64,000 nucleotides of DNA from Microvenator marinus (GCF_007993755.1 NZ_CP042467.1:434001-498000), one strand, 5' to 3'. Positions 16,261-25,816 are shown, numbered from the stretch's first letter. A program made the numbers and translations. Notes: generated by a model not told the origin, from the letters alone.

Positions 16261-19200
16261 TTAAGGGCTAAAAGGGGTCGAACAAGCGCCGGTCGTACAA
16301 TCAAAGAGGTCCGGCGGCTCAAATGTTTCTAGGTCGATAAACTCACATTCCGCCATCTCATTCTGCTCAAGACACGGATCGTCAGAATATGCCTGACCGC
16401 GATGAATGAGGTACCAACCAACCCAGTTGGTCATGAACGTCGTTGCATCGAATCCAGTGTCAGTCAGTGGCGCATTAAACGTGTGTTCACCTGTAACTTT
16501 TAGGTACGGAAGCCGAAGCCCACTGAAGCCCGTGGCGGTCTGCCATGTGGCTCGTGTGGGAATCTCAGCGTCCACATTCGGATAGGATTCATCGGGCGTG
16601 TCAGGGTTTCTAAACAAACCTTCATCCAGATCATCCGCGTCAAAGAGGGTGTTGGGCTTGTCGGCAAAACGGTTGAACCTGGCAATGCCTTCGTAGACGA
16701 AATTGTCGATGAGGAATTGATTCTCCGTCAGCCCCTCGTAGCGTGGGTCTTCTCGTAAAGTCTCGATGGCGCCGGCTGTCCTTGCGATCGTGATACCATT
16801 GGAGATTGGAACCGTTTGGTCGCCTACCGTCCCGGCCATCACGAAATTCGTGTAACCATCTCGGAAGTGCTCACTCTCGTACGGGAACTCAAAGGGGCGA
16901 ATTTGGAAGTGAGGAGCCACGACGGCTGGATCTGCACCTTCAATAAGGGTCTGGGCGATGCCGATAAACTTTCGGAAATTTGGGGTCTGCCGTTTCAGAC
17001 CGAGACCGGTCGTAAGCGCGGCGAGCGGCGAGCCTTTCGGATACAAGATGTTTTCGAAAACGGTGTTCGCCGGAAACTCATCGATCACAAATTTCAGCTC
17101 ACCGTCAGGTGAATAGACTTCCACGAACCAAGGGTCACCGTACTCGCGTGCGTCAGAAATCGTCCGCTTTGCGAACTCCTCGGCAAAGAGCGTTGCCTCG
17201 TCTTCATCGGTTTCAGGGTCATCCACAAAATTCGGGTTCTGGGCGTCAAAAGCCTCGATGCACTGCCGGATCGGGATGCAGATATTCTCCTCGTTACACG
17301 TATGATTTCCGGGACATGTCTGATCGCATCTACGCTCCTCAGCACATCCAATCAGATCATTGAAGGCTAGACGCGCATCAAATCCGAGCTTTGCTTTTCG
17401 GCGTGTGGCCTCATCAGCATCTGATGCGATCGAGATTCGGAAACGTCCATTTCGCATCCACGTATACGACTTCTTCTCGTGTTCTGGCACGGCTCGGCGG
17501 ACTTCTCGATTCGGGTTTCGGAGCACGATTTGGTCACCTTCCTCAATTCCTTCGACCACGCCGATCTCTACATTTGCAGAACGGTCGGCCGTGGCGAGTG
17601 TGAGGTAGAGTCGAGTTCTGGCAGTGCCTTCCTCGGTTGGCTCCAACGCCACACCCTGCAGAAGTGGCCCAATCATCCTCAACACTACACCATCTCGCGC
17701 GTTTCGGATGGTGGTTCGATACGAGACGTCCGTGAGTCCGCCGCCACCTGCGTTGGACACTGAAGCTCGGATCGTGGGCTCAACGCCGGCGAGCAACGTG
17801 GACTGAATTCCGCCGAGGGACGTGCCAAATGCCACATAGGCAATATCCCCGCCAAAATCGACCACGCCATCCCCATTGAAGTCACCGCGAATCTCAGGCG
17901 TACCGTCGAGATCCGCATCGAAACCGGTGAACAGGCCAGGGCGCGCCCGTGTCCACTCACTGTCCGCAAAGTTCTCAGGCCATCTCGACTCTCCGTCGAA
18001 CTGACGCAAAATCCTCATAAACTGAAGTTGGTCAATCGCTGTCTGACGAAAGTTATCTCGGGTATGGAGAATATCGGCCGTAAAGAACATCCCGCCTGAC
18101 TCGGCGATGCCGTCGTTATTGAGGTCTACGGCTCGGTGGTGTTCGATCGCGCCAGGGAAGTTCGGGATATCCAGACGCTCGGTTGCTCCGCCTATCAGGT
18201 TGGAAAACTCAGGTGGAATCACGACCCCGTGCCCAACAGCGTCGATTGCACACGTCGCAAACCCGAACTTAGAAAGTGCCCCACCAAAGAGAAGAATCTC
18301 GAGGCGGGTCGAGTTGATCGCGTGCGAATAGATGATGGTAGGGAAGGGCGGCTTTAGGTTTCCGGTCTGTTTTGGGACCGTGCACATGAAAGTCACCTCA
18401 CCGGGTTGGTAGTAGGCCTCACCGGTCTTCGGGTTTATTTCAATGACCTCATCATCGTCTTGTGGATTGAAGTCCCCGGCATAGTCGGCATTCGCGAGCC
18501 CGTCCTTGTCAGCCAAGAAGTAAGGCGAAATGAAGGTTCCCGAAACCAGGTAATCGATGGCCGATAGATTGGCTTTGATGACATCCGCCGAGCCCGAAGC
18601 AACTCCAAACAAGTTGGGAAGCAAAGGCGCTAGAATCTCGATGAGCGGGTCGAGTTTGAAAAACGTAGGCGTTTCAGACTCTGGTGAATTCATATTGTGT
18701 ATCGCATGGAATTCCGCAGGAAACTCGTCATGCAGTCGTTTCAACGTTCCGTGACCATAAAGGCCAGCGCGCACACTGAGGAGGTCTTCCATTGGGTTTT
18801 GAGTTGAGAATACCCATGCGAAACGCACGTCCTTCAAGGTCTTATCAAAACGTTGCGGCAGCTTCTCGGGTAGAATCTTTCGCAGTGCGCTTAGCTCAGA
18901 CGACTGCCTCGTGTGATTGATCCAATCAAACGGACTGTCCACGCTCCGTCCGTCCTCACCGACGAGTGCCGAACTCAAGACGACCGCGTAGCGCGTAGCA
19001 GGCTCAAGCGTATGGACCGGCCTCAGAATCAGCGTGTTTGTCTCTCGCTCGTACCATTCAAGGGTATTTCCAGGGTGCAAAGGATCCTTTGAAGGATCGA
19101 GAAGGTTCGGCTTGTCCCAAACACCGTCATCGTCAGTATCCTCAATGGGATCGAGAATTCCGTTCTCATTGGAGTCCACCTCTTGAGTCGACTCGTAGAG

Positions 19201-19728
19201 AAGGTTGGTCCCTTGGACCCGCGGGTCATTATCGTAATAACGGTCAGGCTCGGCGAGCAGAATTGGGAAATTTCCCAAACCAAAGTCGATGAGCTCGAAC
19301 TTTCCGTAATTCTTACTCTTCGGATCGATATTCACGAGGAAAACTGCGTCGTCCGAAAATTCCGGTACCTTCTGCTGGTGTCGCTCGACCAGATTGTTGA
19401 GGTCGATTGGTGACTCAAAACCGACGGATATCGGAGAGAATGTACCAAAGCCCGGCATCCGGTTGACGTACTTGCGGACTTTCCCTTCCTGGTCGCTTCC
19501 GCCCTCGAGAGAGACGTTGAGCGACCTTCCCGTAGTCGTGGTCGCATCCACGATCGTGGCTACATCGTTAGGGAACGGAATATCGGGGAAGGGGCGCGCA
19601 TCGAGGTCCCACTTAATGCGCGGGCCTCCACTCTCTTCAGCAAGGCGAAGGCCTTCTGGAGGTGAATTGGTCTCGATGCATGACGCACCTATGGAGATTA
19701 GAAAGGCCGAAAGTAGGACTTTATACAT
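16261..19728 (-). CDS. Large hydrolase-like lipoprotein
   Basis: An 1155-residue lipoprotein (lipobox IGASC, acylated Cys near residue 17). The N-terminal third resembles the beta-rich N-terminal part of bacterial virulence-factor lipases. Acidic, Asp/Asn-rich loops such as DSNENGILDPIEDTDDDG and DFNGDGVVDFGGD look like calcium-binding type-3/EF-like repeats. A nucleophile elbow GTSLGG lies near residue 635, suggesting an alpha/beta-hydrolase fold acting on a lipid, ester or peptide outside the cell. A Cys-rich insert (CDQTCPGNHTCNEENIC) is at about 815. GGAT precedes the ATG. Substrate is unknown; catalysis is inferred from a single motif. Confidence 0.7.
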   Translation of the reverse strand: MYKVLLSAFLISIGASCIETNSPPEGLRLAEESGGPRIKWDLDARPFPDIPFPNDVATIVDATTTTGRSLNVSLEGGSDQEGKVRKYVNRMPGFGTFSPISVGFESPIDLNNLVERHQQKVPEFSDDAVFLVNIDPKSKNYGKFELIDFGLGNFPILLAEPDRYYDNDPRVQGTNLLYESTQEVDSNENGILDPIEDTDDDGVWDKPNLLDPSKDPLHPGNTLEWYERETNTLILRPVHTLEPATRYAVVLSSALVGEDGRSVDSPFDWINHTRQSSELSALRKILPEKLPQRFDKTLKDVRFAWVFSTQNPMEDLLSVRAGLYGHGTLKRLHDEFPAEFHAIHNMNSPESETPTFFKLDPLIEILAPLLPNLFGVASGSADVIKANLSAIDYLVSGTFISPYFLADKDGLANADYAGDFNPQDDDEVIEINPKTGEAYYQPGEVTFMCTVPKQTGNLKPPFPTIIYSHAINSTRLEILLFGGALSKFGFATCAIDAVGHGVVIPPEFSNLIGGATERLDIPNFPGAIEHHRAVDLNNDGIAESGGMFFTADILHTRDNFRQTAIDQLQFMRILRQFDGESRWPENFADSEWTRARPGLFTGFDADLDGTPEIRGDFNGDGVVDFGGDIAYVAFGTSLGGIQSTLLAGVEPTIRASVSNAGGGGLTDVSYRTTIRNARDGVVLRMIGPLLQGVALEPTEEGTARTRLYLTLATADRSANVEIGVVEGIEEGDQIVLRNPNREVRRAVPEHEKKSYTWMRNGRFRISIASDADEATRRKAKLGFDARLAFNDLIGCAEERRCDQTCPGNHTCNEENICIPIRQCIEAFDAQNPNFVDDPETDEDEATLFAEEFAKRTISDAREYGDPWFVEVYSPDGELKFVIDEFPANTVFENILYPKGSPLAALTTGLGLKRQTPNFRKFIGIAQTLIEGADPAVVAPHFQIRPFEFPYESEHFRDGYTNFVMAGTVGDQTVPISNGITIARTAGAIETLREDPRYEGLTENQFLIDNFVYEGIARFNRFADKPNTLFDADDLDEGLFRNPDTPDESYPNVDAEIPTRATWQTATGFSGLRLPYLKVTGEHTFNAPLTDTGFDATTFMTNWVGWYLIHRGQAYSDDPCLEQNEMAECEFIDLETFEPPDLFDCTTGACSTPFSP

Positions 19729-19787
19729 GGGTTCATCCGGATAATTAGCCGTGGAAGCCTGTTACGTAGACAACTTGATGTCAAGCG

Positions 19788-19816
19788 TTGCGATGCGCTT
19801 AAGGTCGGGCTATAGG
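19788..19816 (+). promoter_or_regulatory. Putative promoter for the TraB-family gene
   Basis: TTGCGA, 17-base spacer, TATAGG: 4 of 6 matches at each box with ideal spacing, ending 26 bases before the start codon. A nearby palindrome CTTGATGTCAAG (19774-19785) lies just upstream of the -35 box. Confidence 0.4.
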
Positions 19817-19842
19817 CAAGGGCTCGATTGATTAGGTGAATC

Positions 19843-21015
19843 ATGGAAAACGAATCAGCGGACATATCACGGGTAAATGTGGGCGATCGGGAGATCGTAA
19901 TCATTGGTACCGCCCATATTTCACAACGTTCCGTGGATTTGGTTCGAGAAACCATCGAGGCAGAAGCTCCGGATTGTGTGTGCGTAGAGATCGATGAGCA
20001 ACGCTACGAGGCCATGGTTAATCCTCGGGCCTGGGAATCGCTCAATCTCATCGACGTAATGAAGCGTAAGCAGACCACGTTCTTAATCGCCCGACTCGCC
20101 CTGACGGCCTTTCAGAAGCGTATGAGCTCGTACACTGGGGTCAAGCCAGGAGCCGAAATGCTGGCCGCTGTGGAATGTGCCGAAGAGCGCGAGATTCCAA
20201 TCGTCTTGGCGGATAGGGACATCCGAACAACGCTCCTACGTGCGTGGCGAACCACCCCGTTTTGGAAGCGTTCTCAAATCGCGGTGATGCTAGTTCTCGG
20301 CCTGACTGAGCGCTCGGAGGTCAACGAAGACGAGCTCGAGAAGTTGCGTGAGGAACGCAATATCTCGAACGCGCTCGACGAGATGGGCAGTGTTTTGCCT
20401 GAGGTTAAGAGTGTTCTCGTGGATGAGCGCGACCTCTTTATGGCCGATCAGTTTCTGAACGCCCCAGGTCAGAAAGTAGTTGCCGTTGTGGGAGCCGCTC
20501 ATAAGCCAGGCATCATTAAGCACCTGAGAGACGGGATCATCAAAGACGATGTAGAGAAAACCACCTACGTCCCTGAAAAATCCATGGTTTCTAAAGCGTT
20601 ACCCTGGATCATCCCGGCGATCGTTGTGGCGCTCTTCGTGCTTGGCGGTATTTACGGAGACCATGACAAACTCAAAGATGCGGCATTGGCTTGGCTCGTC
20701 GTCAACGGGGCACTCGCAGGGCTCGGAGCGTTGGTCGCGCTAGCCCACCCGTTGACCATCATTGCAGCCGTACTTTCAGCACCTTTCACATCGCTGAATC
20801 CCGCTGTGGGTGTAGGGATGGTGGCAGGGCTAGTGCAGACGATCATGGCCGCGCCCACCATGCGCGATATGGAACATGTTGCAGAAGATATCGTGGATTG
20901 GAAAGGGTACTGGAAGAACCGGCTAACTCGTGTTCTGATGGTCTTCGTTTTCACCAATCTCGGTAGCACCCTCGGCACATTCATCGCGTTCAAATGGCTA
21001 TCAGACTTGTTCTAA
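19843..21015 (+). CDS. TraB/PrgY-family membrane protein
   Basis: A 390-residue TraB-family protein (metal-dependent protease-like fold shared with GumN/Tiki). The N-terminal domain has the GTAHIS motif (22-27), a CVEID strand and VVGAAHKPGI, which matches the family's GxxH signatures. The C-terminal 150 residues contain about four membrane segments (ALPWIIPAIVVALFVLGG and others), as in the bacterial and archaeal pheromone-shutdown (PrgY-type) branch. It may act as a membrane-bound peptidase or chaperone. The last 22 bases overlap the MORN lipoprotein gene, so the two are likely translated together. Confidence 0.85.
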   Translation: MENESADISRVNVGDREIVIIGTAHISQRSVDLVRETIEAEAPDCVCVEIDEQRYEAMVNPRAWESLNLIDVMKRKQTTFLIARLALTAFQKRMSSYTGVKPGAEMLAAVECAEEREIPIVLADRDIRTTLLRAWRTTPFWKRSQIAVMLVLGLTERSEVNEDELEKLREERNISNALDEMGSVLPEVKSVLVDERDLFMADQFLNAPGQKVVAVVGAAHKPGIIKHLRDGIIKDDVEKTTYVPEKSMVSKALPWIIPAIVVALFVLGGIYGDHDKLKDAALAWLVVNGALAGLGALVALAHPLTIIAAVLSAPFTSLNPAVGVGMVAGLVQTIMAAPTMRDMEHVAEDIVDWKGYWKNRLTRVLMVFVFTNLGSTLGTFIAFKWLSDLF

Positions 21016-22160
21016 TTCTATTGCTGTCCGGATGTGCGACTTCACCATCGCAGCGCGAGGCAGACTCCTGCCCGCAAGGCACCACGCAGACCACTGACGA
21101 GAGAGCAGGGCGCCAAGAGATCTATTGCATCACCGAGGCGGGGCTAAAACACGGGACTTGGGTCGTTTTTGAAAACGACGTTCTTCGCGAGAAAGGTGAG
21201 TTTAATGCCGGCCTCCGCGAAGGCATCTGGACGTTCTTCCATCCGAACGGTGAGAAGCAGAGCGAGGGAAAATACCTGGCAGGAGCGCAAGTCGGCGAAT
21301 GGTCGTTTTGGTACGAAACCAATGGCCTGAGCGCGATTGGCTCTTATCTTGCGGGAGCACCACACGGCGAGTGGAAGAGCTATTACATTAACGGAGAGCT
21401 CTATTCTGAAGGAAAGTACGAGAAAGGCTTGCAGGTCGGAATCTGGACACATTATTGGGAAAACTCAAATGTGCAGTCTAGGGGGCTATGGATAAAGGGA
21501 AAGAAAGACGGCCCCTGGGAGCATTTCCACCGAAATTCACGAATGGAATCCAGCGGTCGATACTCAGACGATCAGGCTGATGGCCCTTGGACTTTCTGGA
21601 CGGAGGAGGGAAGAATCCTCGACAAAGGGGAGTATGCAGATGGGCTCGCCGTCGGAGAATGGGAACACTTTTACCCGACCGGAAGTCCGCGAGCCAAGGG
21701 CTCGTACGAGGCGAACGCTCAGGACGGTACCTGGAAGTTCTGGCATCAAAACGGACAGGTCGAAAGCCAAGGTAGATACGTTGCGGGCATGGCGCATGGC
21801 CCTTGGGAGTTCTACGACCCAGAAGGCCTGCTTCGGGAAGAAGGGGAGTATCTCGAAGACATTCGCGTGGGCCCCTGGAAGGGCTATGAGAAAGGCCAAT
21901 TAAGATACGAGGGGTTATTCGACGAGTACCGAACGGGGAAGTGGACGTTCTATCACGACGACGGCCAGACCCCGCGTAGCTCCGGCGAATACGAGATGGG
22001 CATGGAAGTCGGAGAATGGACCTTTTGGAACGCGTCCGGCGAGCTTGAGTCCAAAGGCGCCTTCTTTCAGGGTTCGAGGCATGGGACTTGGTTGTTCTGG
22101 GAGAATCGCGACTCGGCACCCATTGAGGTTCGCTACGAAGCCGGGAACAAGGTACCCTAG
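20994..22160 (+). CDS. MORN-repeat lipoprotein
   Basis: A 388-residue lipoprotein (MAIRLVLILLLSGC) built of about 13 MORN-type repeats of roughly 23 residues: G-x-W-x-x-(F/Y)-(Y/H)-x-x-G-x-x-x-x-x-G-x-(Y/F). The repeats are of the YwqK-type seen in many bacterial 'toxin-antitoxin YwqK' annotations, but no toxin partner is visible here. Such repeats make beta-sheet surfaces that bind lipid or protein. The start overlaps the TraB gene end by 22 bases. Most likely it sits on the outer face of a membrane. Confidence 0.85.
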   Translation: MAIRLVLILLLSGCATSPSQREADSCPQGTTQTTDERAGRQEIYCITEAGLKHGTWVVFENDVLREKGEFNAGLREGIWTFFHPNGEKQSEGKYLAGAQVGEWSFWYETNGLSAIGSYLAGAPHGEWKSYYINGELYSEGKYEKGLQVGIWTHYWENSNVQSRGLWIKGKKDGPWEHFHRNSRMESSGRYSDDQADGPWTFWTEEGRILDKGEYADGLAVGEWEHFYPTGSPRAKGSYEANAQDGTWKFWHQNGQVESQGRYVAGMAHGPWEFYDPEGLLREEGEYLEDIRVGPWKGYEKGQLRYEGLFDEYRTGKWTFYHDDGQTPRSSGEYEMGMEVGEWTFWNASGELESKGAFFQGSRHGTWLFWENRDSAPIEVRYEAGNKVP

Positions 22161-22224
22161 TCGATTCGCACCGTTTCGATTCGACAATCATCCTAGAGCG
22201 GAATCATTAGGACGGAATTTGTCC

Positions 22225-22890
22225 ATGCACCAATCAGACGACCTCAAAAAACACATCAAAGACCTTCCGGTCTTTCCTTTGCCTCAAATCGTGTTTTTTC
22301 CACACAGTCGGCTGCCATTGCATATCTTCGAGCCTCGATATCGCGAGTTGATTCAACACGCGCGTAAAGACGACCTTCCAATTATGATGGGGCATCTACC
22401 CAGCGAGCGAACACTAGATGAGCACGGCAGGCCACACTTTCTGGCGGTCGGCGGCGTGGGCTTCATGGAGCGCTGTGAAGAATTGCCGGACGGGCGCTTT
22501 TTGATTGAGCTCGCTGGACTTTCTAGGGTGAAAGTGGTGCAGGAACACGACCCAGCGTTTCTCTATCGGCGCGCCGAAGTGGAGATTCTGGAGTCCTTCT
22601 CAACAAATGAGACTGCTGAAGAGGATAATATTCAAGTCATGCAAATGGTGGTTGCAGGGCTGCGTGCTTTGAACCCGAAGGTGGCTGAATATCTCTCCAA
22701 ACTCATCCAAGAGTCCCGCTCTTCTTCGGCGCTTTCGGATGCCTTGGCAGCTGCGGTTGTTTCGGACCCGGACGAGCGTCAAAGATTGATCGAGGAATTG
22801 GACGTGACCAAACGCATCGAATCGGTCACACACCGACTCTCCGAACTCCTGGCCATTGCGTCGCAACCGGACGGCTCAAATATCAATTGA
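22225..22890 (+). CDS. Lon-substrate-binding-domain protein
   Basis: A 221-residue protein consisting of the LON N-terminal (substrate-binding) domain without the ATPase or protease domains. Family marks: PLPQIVFFPHSRLPLHIFEPRYREL at the N-terminus, then a long helix near the C-terminus (RIESVTHRLSELLAIA). Stand-alone LON_substr_bdg proteins are common, function unclear, perhaps in protein quality control. Start ATG 22225 follows GGA at 8 bases; the reading frame is open further upstream but that part overlaps the MORN gene and is not LON-like. Its end overlaps ybeY by 15 bases. Confidence 0.85.
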   Translation: MHQSDDLKKHIKDLPVFPLPQIVFFPHSRLPLHIFEPRYRELIQHARKDDLPIMMGHLPSERTLDEHGRPHFLAVGGVGFMERCEELPDGRFLIELAGLSRVKVVQEHDPAFLYRRAEVEILESFSTNETAEEDNIQVMQMVVAGLRALNPKVAEYLSKLIQESRSSSALSDALAAAVVSDPDERQRLIEELDVTKRIESVTHRLSELLAIASQPDGSNIN

Positions 22891-22894
22891 GCCG
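22872..22894. terminator. Hairpin at convergent stop codons
   Basis: CGGCTCAA / TTGAGCCG, a perfect 8-bp stem with a 7-base loop, covers the overlapping 3' ends of the Lon-domain gene and ybeY. It has the strength of an intrinsic terminator stem but no T-run on either side. Confidence 0.45.
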
Positions 22895-23385
22895 GCGTGT
22901 TCCCAGAGTCTTCGCTCTTCAGCTTTCATAACGGCTTCTTCATCTGCGTCAGCATGGTCGTGGCCCACAAGGTGTAGAAGGCCATGAATGATGAGGAAGT
23001 CCACCTCTTGGCTCAATCCCCACTCCAACGTAGACGCATCAACGCCAAGCTCTTCCGCAACGCGGTCGCGGTGCTCTCTCGTTGCGACCAAACGCTCCGC
23101 GTACTCAAGATTCACCACGATGTCCCCGAGTAAATCCAGCTCTTCCTCGAAGTCTTCGCCCTCAAACATCGGGAACGAAAGCACGTCCGTGGGTTTATCC
23201 TCTCCCATCCACTCGTAGTTGAGCTCGCGTATATGCTCATCATCGGTAAAGACCACCGATAACTCAGGATCCCCCACCTCCAAGGCGAGGAAGTGTTGTG
23301 CGACGCGAGTCCTTATCATTCTTTCGAGCTGTTCCGCCTGCGGATGGCTTTCGGCCTTCCCCTGCAGCATCAGTACCACTGCCAT
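22876..23385 (-). CDS. ybeY: Endoribonuclease YbeY
   Basis: Single-strand-specific, zinc-dependent endoribonuclease involved in 16S rRNA 3'-end maturation and ribosome quality control. 169 residues; the signature HGLLHLVGHDH gives the zinc ligands His134, His138 and His144, and the fold marker LSFPM precedes it. The start lies 122 bases inside the 3' end of pgpH in another frame, an unusually long same-strand overlap that should couple their translation. Gene order phoH-pgpH-ybeY is classical and supports the call. Confidence 0.95.
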   Translation of the reverse strand: MAVVLMLQGKAESHPQAEQLERMIRTRVAQHFLALEVGDPELSVVFTDDEHIRELNYEWMGEDKPTDVLSFPMFEGEDFEEELDLLGDIVVNLEYAERLVATREHRDRVAEELGVDASTLEWGLSQEVDFLIIHGLLHLVGHDHADADEEAVMKAEERRLWEHAGSIDI

Positions 23386-25816
23386 TCTCTTCCTCCTGTC
23401 GGGCGCGCTCGGTCAGCTCCCATACATCCGACGTGGCCACTTCTTCGTCTTTTGGCTTTTTGGGTTTCTGACGTTTGTCGACGTCAGAGCTCTTATCTTT
23501 CTTCTCCCCGGGATACTCGGGGCGATGATGGTAGATTCCCGTCAAAATGCGATGGAAGGCCGTCGCAATGGTGTTGAGGTCCTTCAACGTCAAATCACAT
23601 TCGTCGAGCTGCCCCGTGGTGAAGGCATTAGAGATCATGGTCTGGACCAACCCCTTAAGCTTCGCTGGAGTCGGCTCAGGCATCGCACGGCTAGCCGCTT
23701 CTATACCATCGGCGAGCAAACAGATCGCAATCTCACGCGACTGAGGTCTCGGCCCCGGATAGCGATAGTCTTTCTCGTCCACCTCTTGGATATCCGGATC
23801 CTCTTGCTGTTTCGCCTTGTGGTAGAAATATGCGATGAGGCTCGTCCCGTGGTGTTGAGCGATGAAATCCTGAATTGCTTTAGGAAGCCGATGCTGGCGC
23901 GCCATTTCGAGCCCGTCTTTGACGTGAGCCTTGATGATTAGAGCGCTCATATTCGGCTTAAGCTTGTCGTGCGGATTCATACCGAGCTTCTGATTTTCCG
24001 CAAAATAGCCTGGGTTCTTCGCTTTGCCGATATCGTGATAATACGCTCCAACTCTGGCCAACAACGCATTGGCTTGAATCGATTCTGCAGCAGCCTCGCA
24101 AAGCGAGCTCACCATCATCGAGTGGTGATATGAGCCCGGAGCGCGCATGATGAGCTCGCGAAGAGCAGGGTGGTCGAGGTTCGCCAACTCGAGGAGCTTC
24201 ACGTCCGTCGTGTATTCAAACACACTCTCTACGATAGGCAGCAAAGCCGAGACGAGAAATCCACTCAATACACCACCGAAGACCGCCAGCCCGAGGGCGG
24301 CGAGCGTAGTGAACGAAAAGAGTTCCGCATTCATCAGGAGAATGGCGAGCACGAGAAGCGCATTGACGCCCCCCACAATCAGACCAGACCAAATCAGAGC
24401 GAGTCGTGACCGAACTTTTGTAGCTCCCCCAGCCCCGACGAATCCTCCGATGGCGGCAAAACTGGCGAGTTCCAGTGATTGGTCGCCCATGACGCCTACG
24501 AGGAGCGCAAAAACAATGGTAAATATGGTTGCGTGTTCGCTATTGAGCACCAGGCGAATCAGCATTCCCGCCGCGGCAAAAGGGATCCCGAAGAGCAGAA
24601 AGTTGGATGGAAAACCCAACTGCTGCGCCAAAAGCTCGCTCACCACGATCGAAAACCGGGTCAGACCAAGCATCAGGAGCATAGACGCCGCGACAAAGAT
24701 GAGGTCTTTGGTCGAAGACGCAAAGAACCTCAGGTTTCGCCGGCCAAAGATATGAAGCGTGGTCACAAAAATCAGCGAAAGAAGCACAACCCCGGCGAAT
24801 CCCTGCGTGGATTCAAAACTCCGCTCGGCGTTTAACATGGTGTCGATTTGGCGCCGATGGCGTTGCGTAACTACTTCTCCTCGATGAATCAGGACCTGGC
24901 CCTCGCGAATCTCCTCGCGCACAAGCTGGTCTGCGACGCCGCTCTGAACCTGAGATCGGCGCGCGAGCGTTTCGCTTTGATTGATATTGGTGTTCGGACG
25001 CATCAACGACGAAGCGGTAGAAATGATGGCATTTCTAAGTTCACGATCTCCAACACTCGTCAGGCTGGTCGCCGCGGCCTCTTCAACAAGAACGGGAGTG
25101 CGTTCAAGCGACACAAAACGCGAATCGATATCTGCCACATGGTACTCGATGAGCACCTGATTCTCCCGCATTCGGCGCAGGAAAATCCCGCGTTCACGCT
25201 CCATCTCCAGAATGCGTCGAGACGCCACGATGATATTGGACATGACCTCAGAGACGAGCTCAACGAGCTGACTTTCGGTACCCGCGCTGAATCCATTTCG
25301 CGCAAATGCTTCAAAATCCGAATCTCGGAGCTGCACACCGAGTTTCTGGTCGAAATGTTCCTGCCTCAGCTCCCTACTTATCGCCACTCGCCTTGCCGGA
25401 TCAGCCCTTGCGATAATCTGCTCAGGTGCCTCATCACTTTGACCATCAATCCTCAGCGCAAGCTGCACGCGCATTTGATCAAACGCCTCAGAGATGCTCT
25501 TTCTGAGCTGCGCGTTGAGTCCCTCTTGCCAATCAAAAACGGCAGGCGTCTCATTCGCGACTTGTTCTCGCTGCATACGCGTCGCTACTTCGTCGCGCTG
25601 CACATAGGTAAAGTCGCGTTGGGCGATAATATCCTTGGTCGCCGTGTCTCCGACTGCCAATTCACGAAGCAACCTCTCGGACTGGTCAAAATCGGCCGTG
25701 ACAAGGAGCACAAGGGCCACCACGAATCCAGCGAACGCAGCGAGTTGTCCCGCTGGATGGCTGAACACCTTTGTGAACCATGAGTCTTGAGCTCTTTTTT
25801 TAAGTCGTTTGGGCAT
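23264..25816 (-). CDS. pgpH: 7TM-HD phosphohydrolase, PgpH-like
   Basis: An 850-residue inner-membrane protein: an N-terminal TM helix, a ~300-residue extracytoplasmic 7TMR-HDED domain, seven TM helices (about 345-530) and a cytoplasmic HD domain with HHSMM, YYHDIGK (near 594) and HHGTS. Proteins of this type (PgpH in Listeria) degrade cyclic di-AMP. Whether c-di-AMP exists in this organism cannot be seen. The C-terminal tail of about 100 residues is Lys/Asp/Gly-rich and low-complexity; its last 40 codons overlap ybeY. Confidence 0.9.
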   Translation of the reverse strand: MPKRLKKRAQDSWFTKVFSHPAGQLAAFAGFVVALVLLVTADFDQSERLLRELAVGDTATKDIIAQRDFTYVQRDEVATRMQREQVANETPAVFDWQEGLNAQLRKSISEAFDQMRVQLALRIDGQSDEAPEQIIARADPARRVAISRELRQEHFDQKLGVQLRDSDFEAFARNGFSAGTESQLVELVSEVMSNIIVASRRILEMERERGIFLRRMRENQVLIEYHVADIDSRFVSLERTPVLVEEAAATSLTSVGDRELRNAIISTASSLMRPNTNINQSETLARRSQVQSGVADQLVREEIREGQVLIHRGEVVTQRHRRQIDTMLNAERSFESTQGFAGVVLLSLIFVTTLHIFGRRNLRFFASSTKDLIFVAASMLLMLGLTRFSIVVSELLAQQLGFPSNFLLFGIPFAAAGMLIRLVLNSEHATIFTIVFALLVGVMGDQSLELASFAAIGGFVGAGGATKVRSRLALIWSGLIVGGVNALLVLAILLMNAELFSFTTLAALGLAVFGGVLSGFLVSALLPIVESVFEYTTDVKLLELANLDHPALRELIMRAPGSYHHSMMVSSLCEAAAESIQANALLARVGAYYHDIGKAKNPGYFAENQKLGMNPHDKLKPNMSALIIKAHVKDGLEMARQHRLPKAIQDFIAQHHGTSLIAYFYHKAKQQEDPDIQEVDEKDYRYPGPRPQSREIAICLLADGIEAASRAMPEPTPAKLKGLVQTMISNAFTTGQLDECDLTLKDLNTIATAFHRILTGIYHHRPEYPGEKKDKSSDVDKRQKPKKPKDEEVATSDVWELTERARQEEENGSGTDAAGEGRKPSAGGTARKNDKDSRRTTLPRLGGGGS

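Noticed and set aside
21478-22191. Minus-strand open frame over the MORN gene
   Set aside because: Arg/Ser/Pro-rich, no start site or family; produced by the repetitive codons of the MORN repeats.
24848-25783. Long plus-strand open frame (311 codons) over pgpH
   Set aside because: It is antisense to the well-supported pgpH gene, has no ribosome site and no family-like composition.
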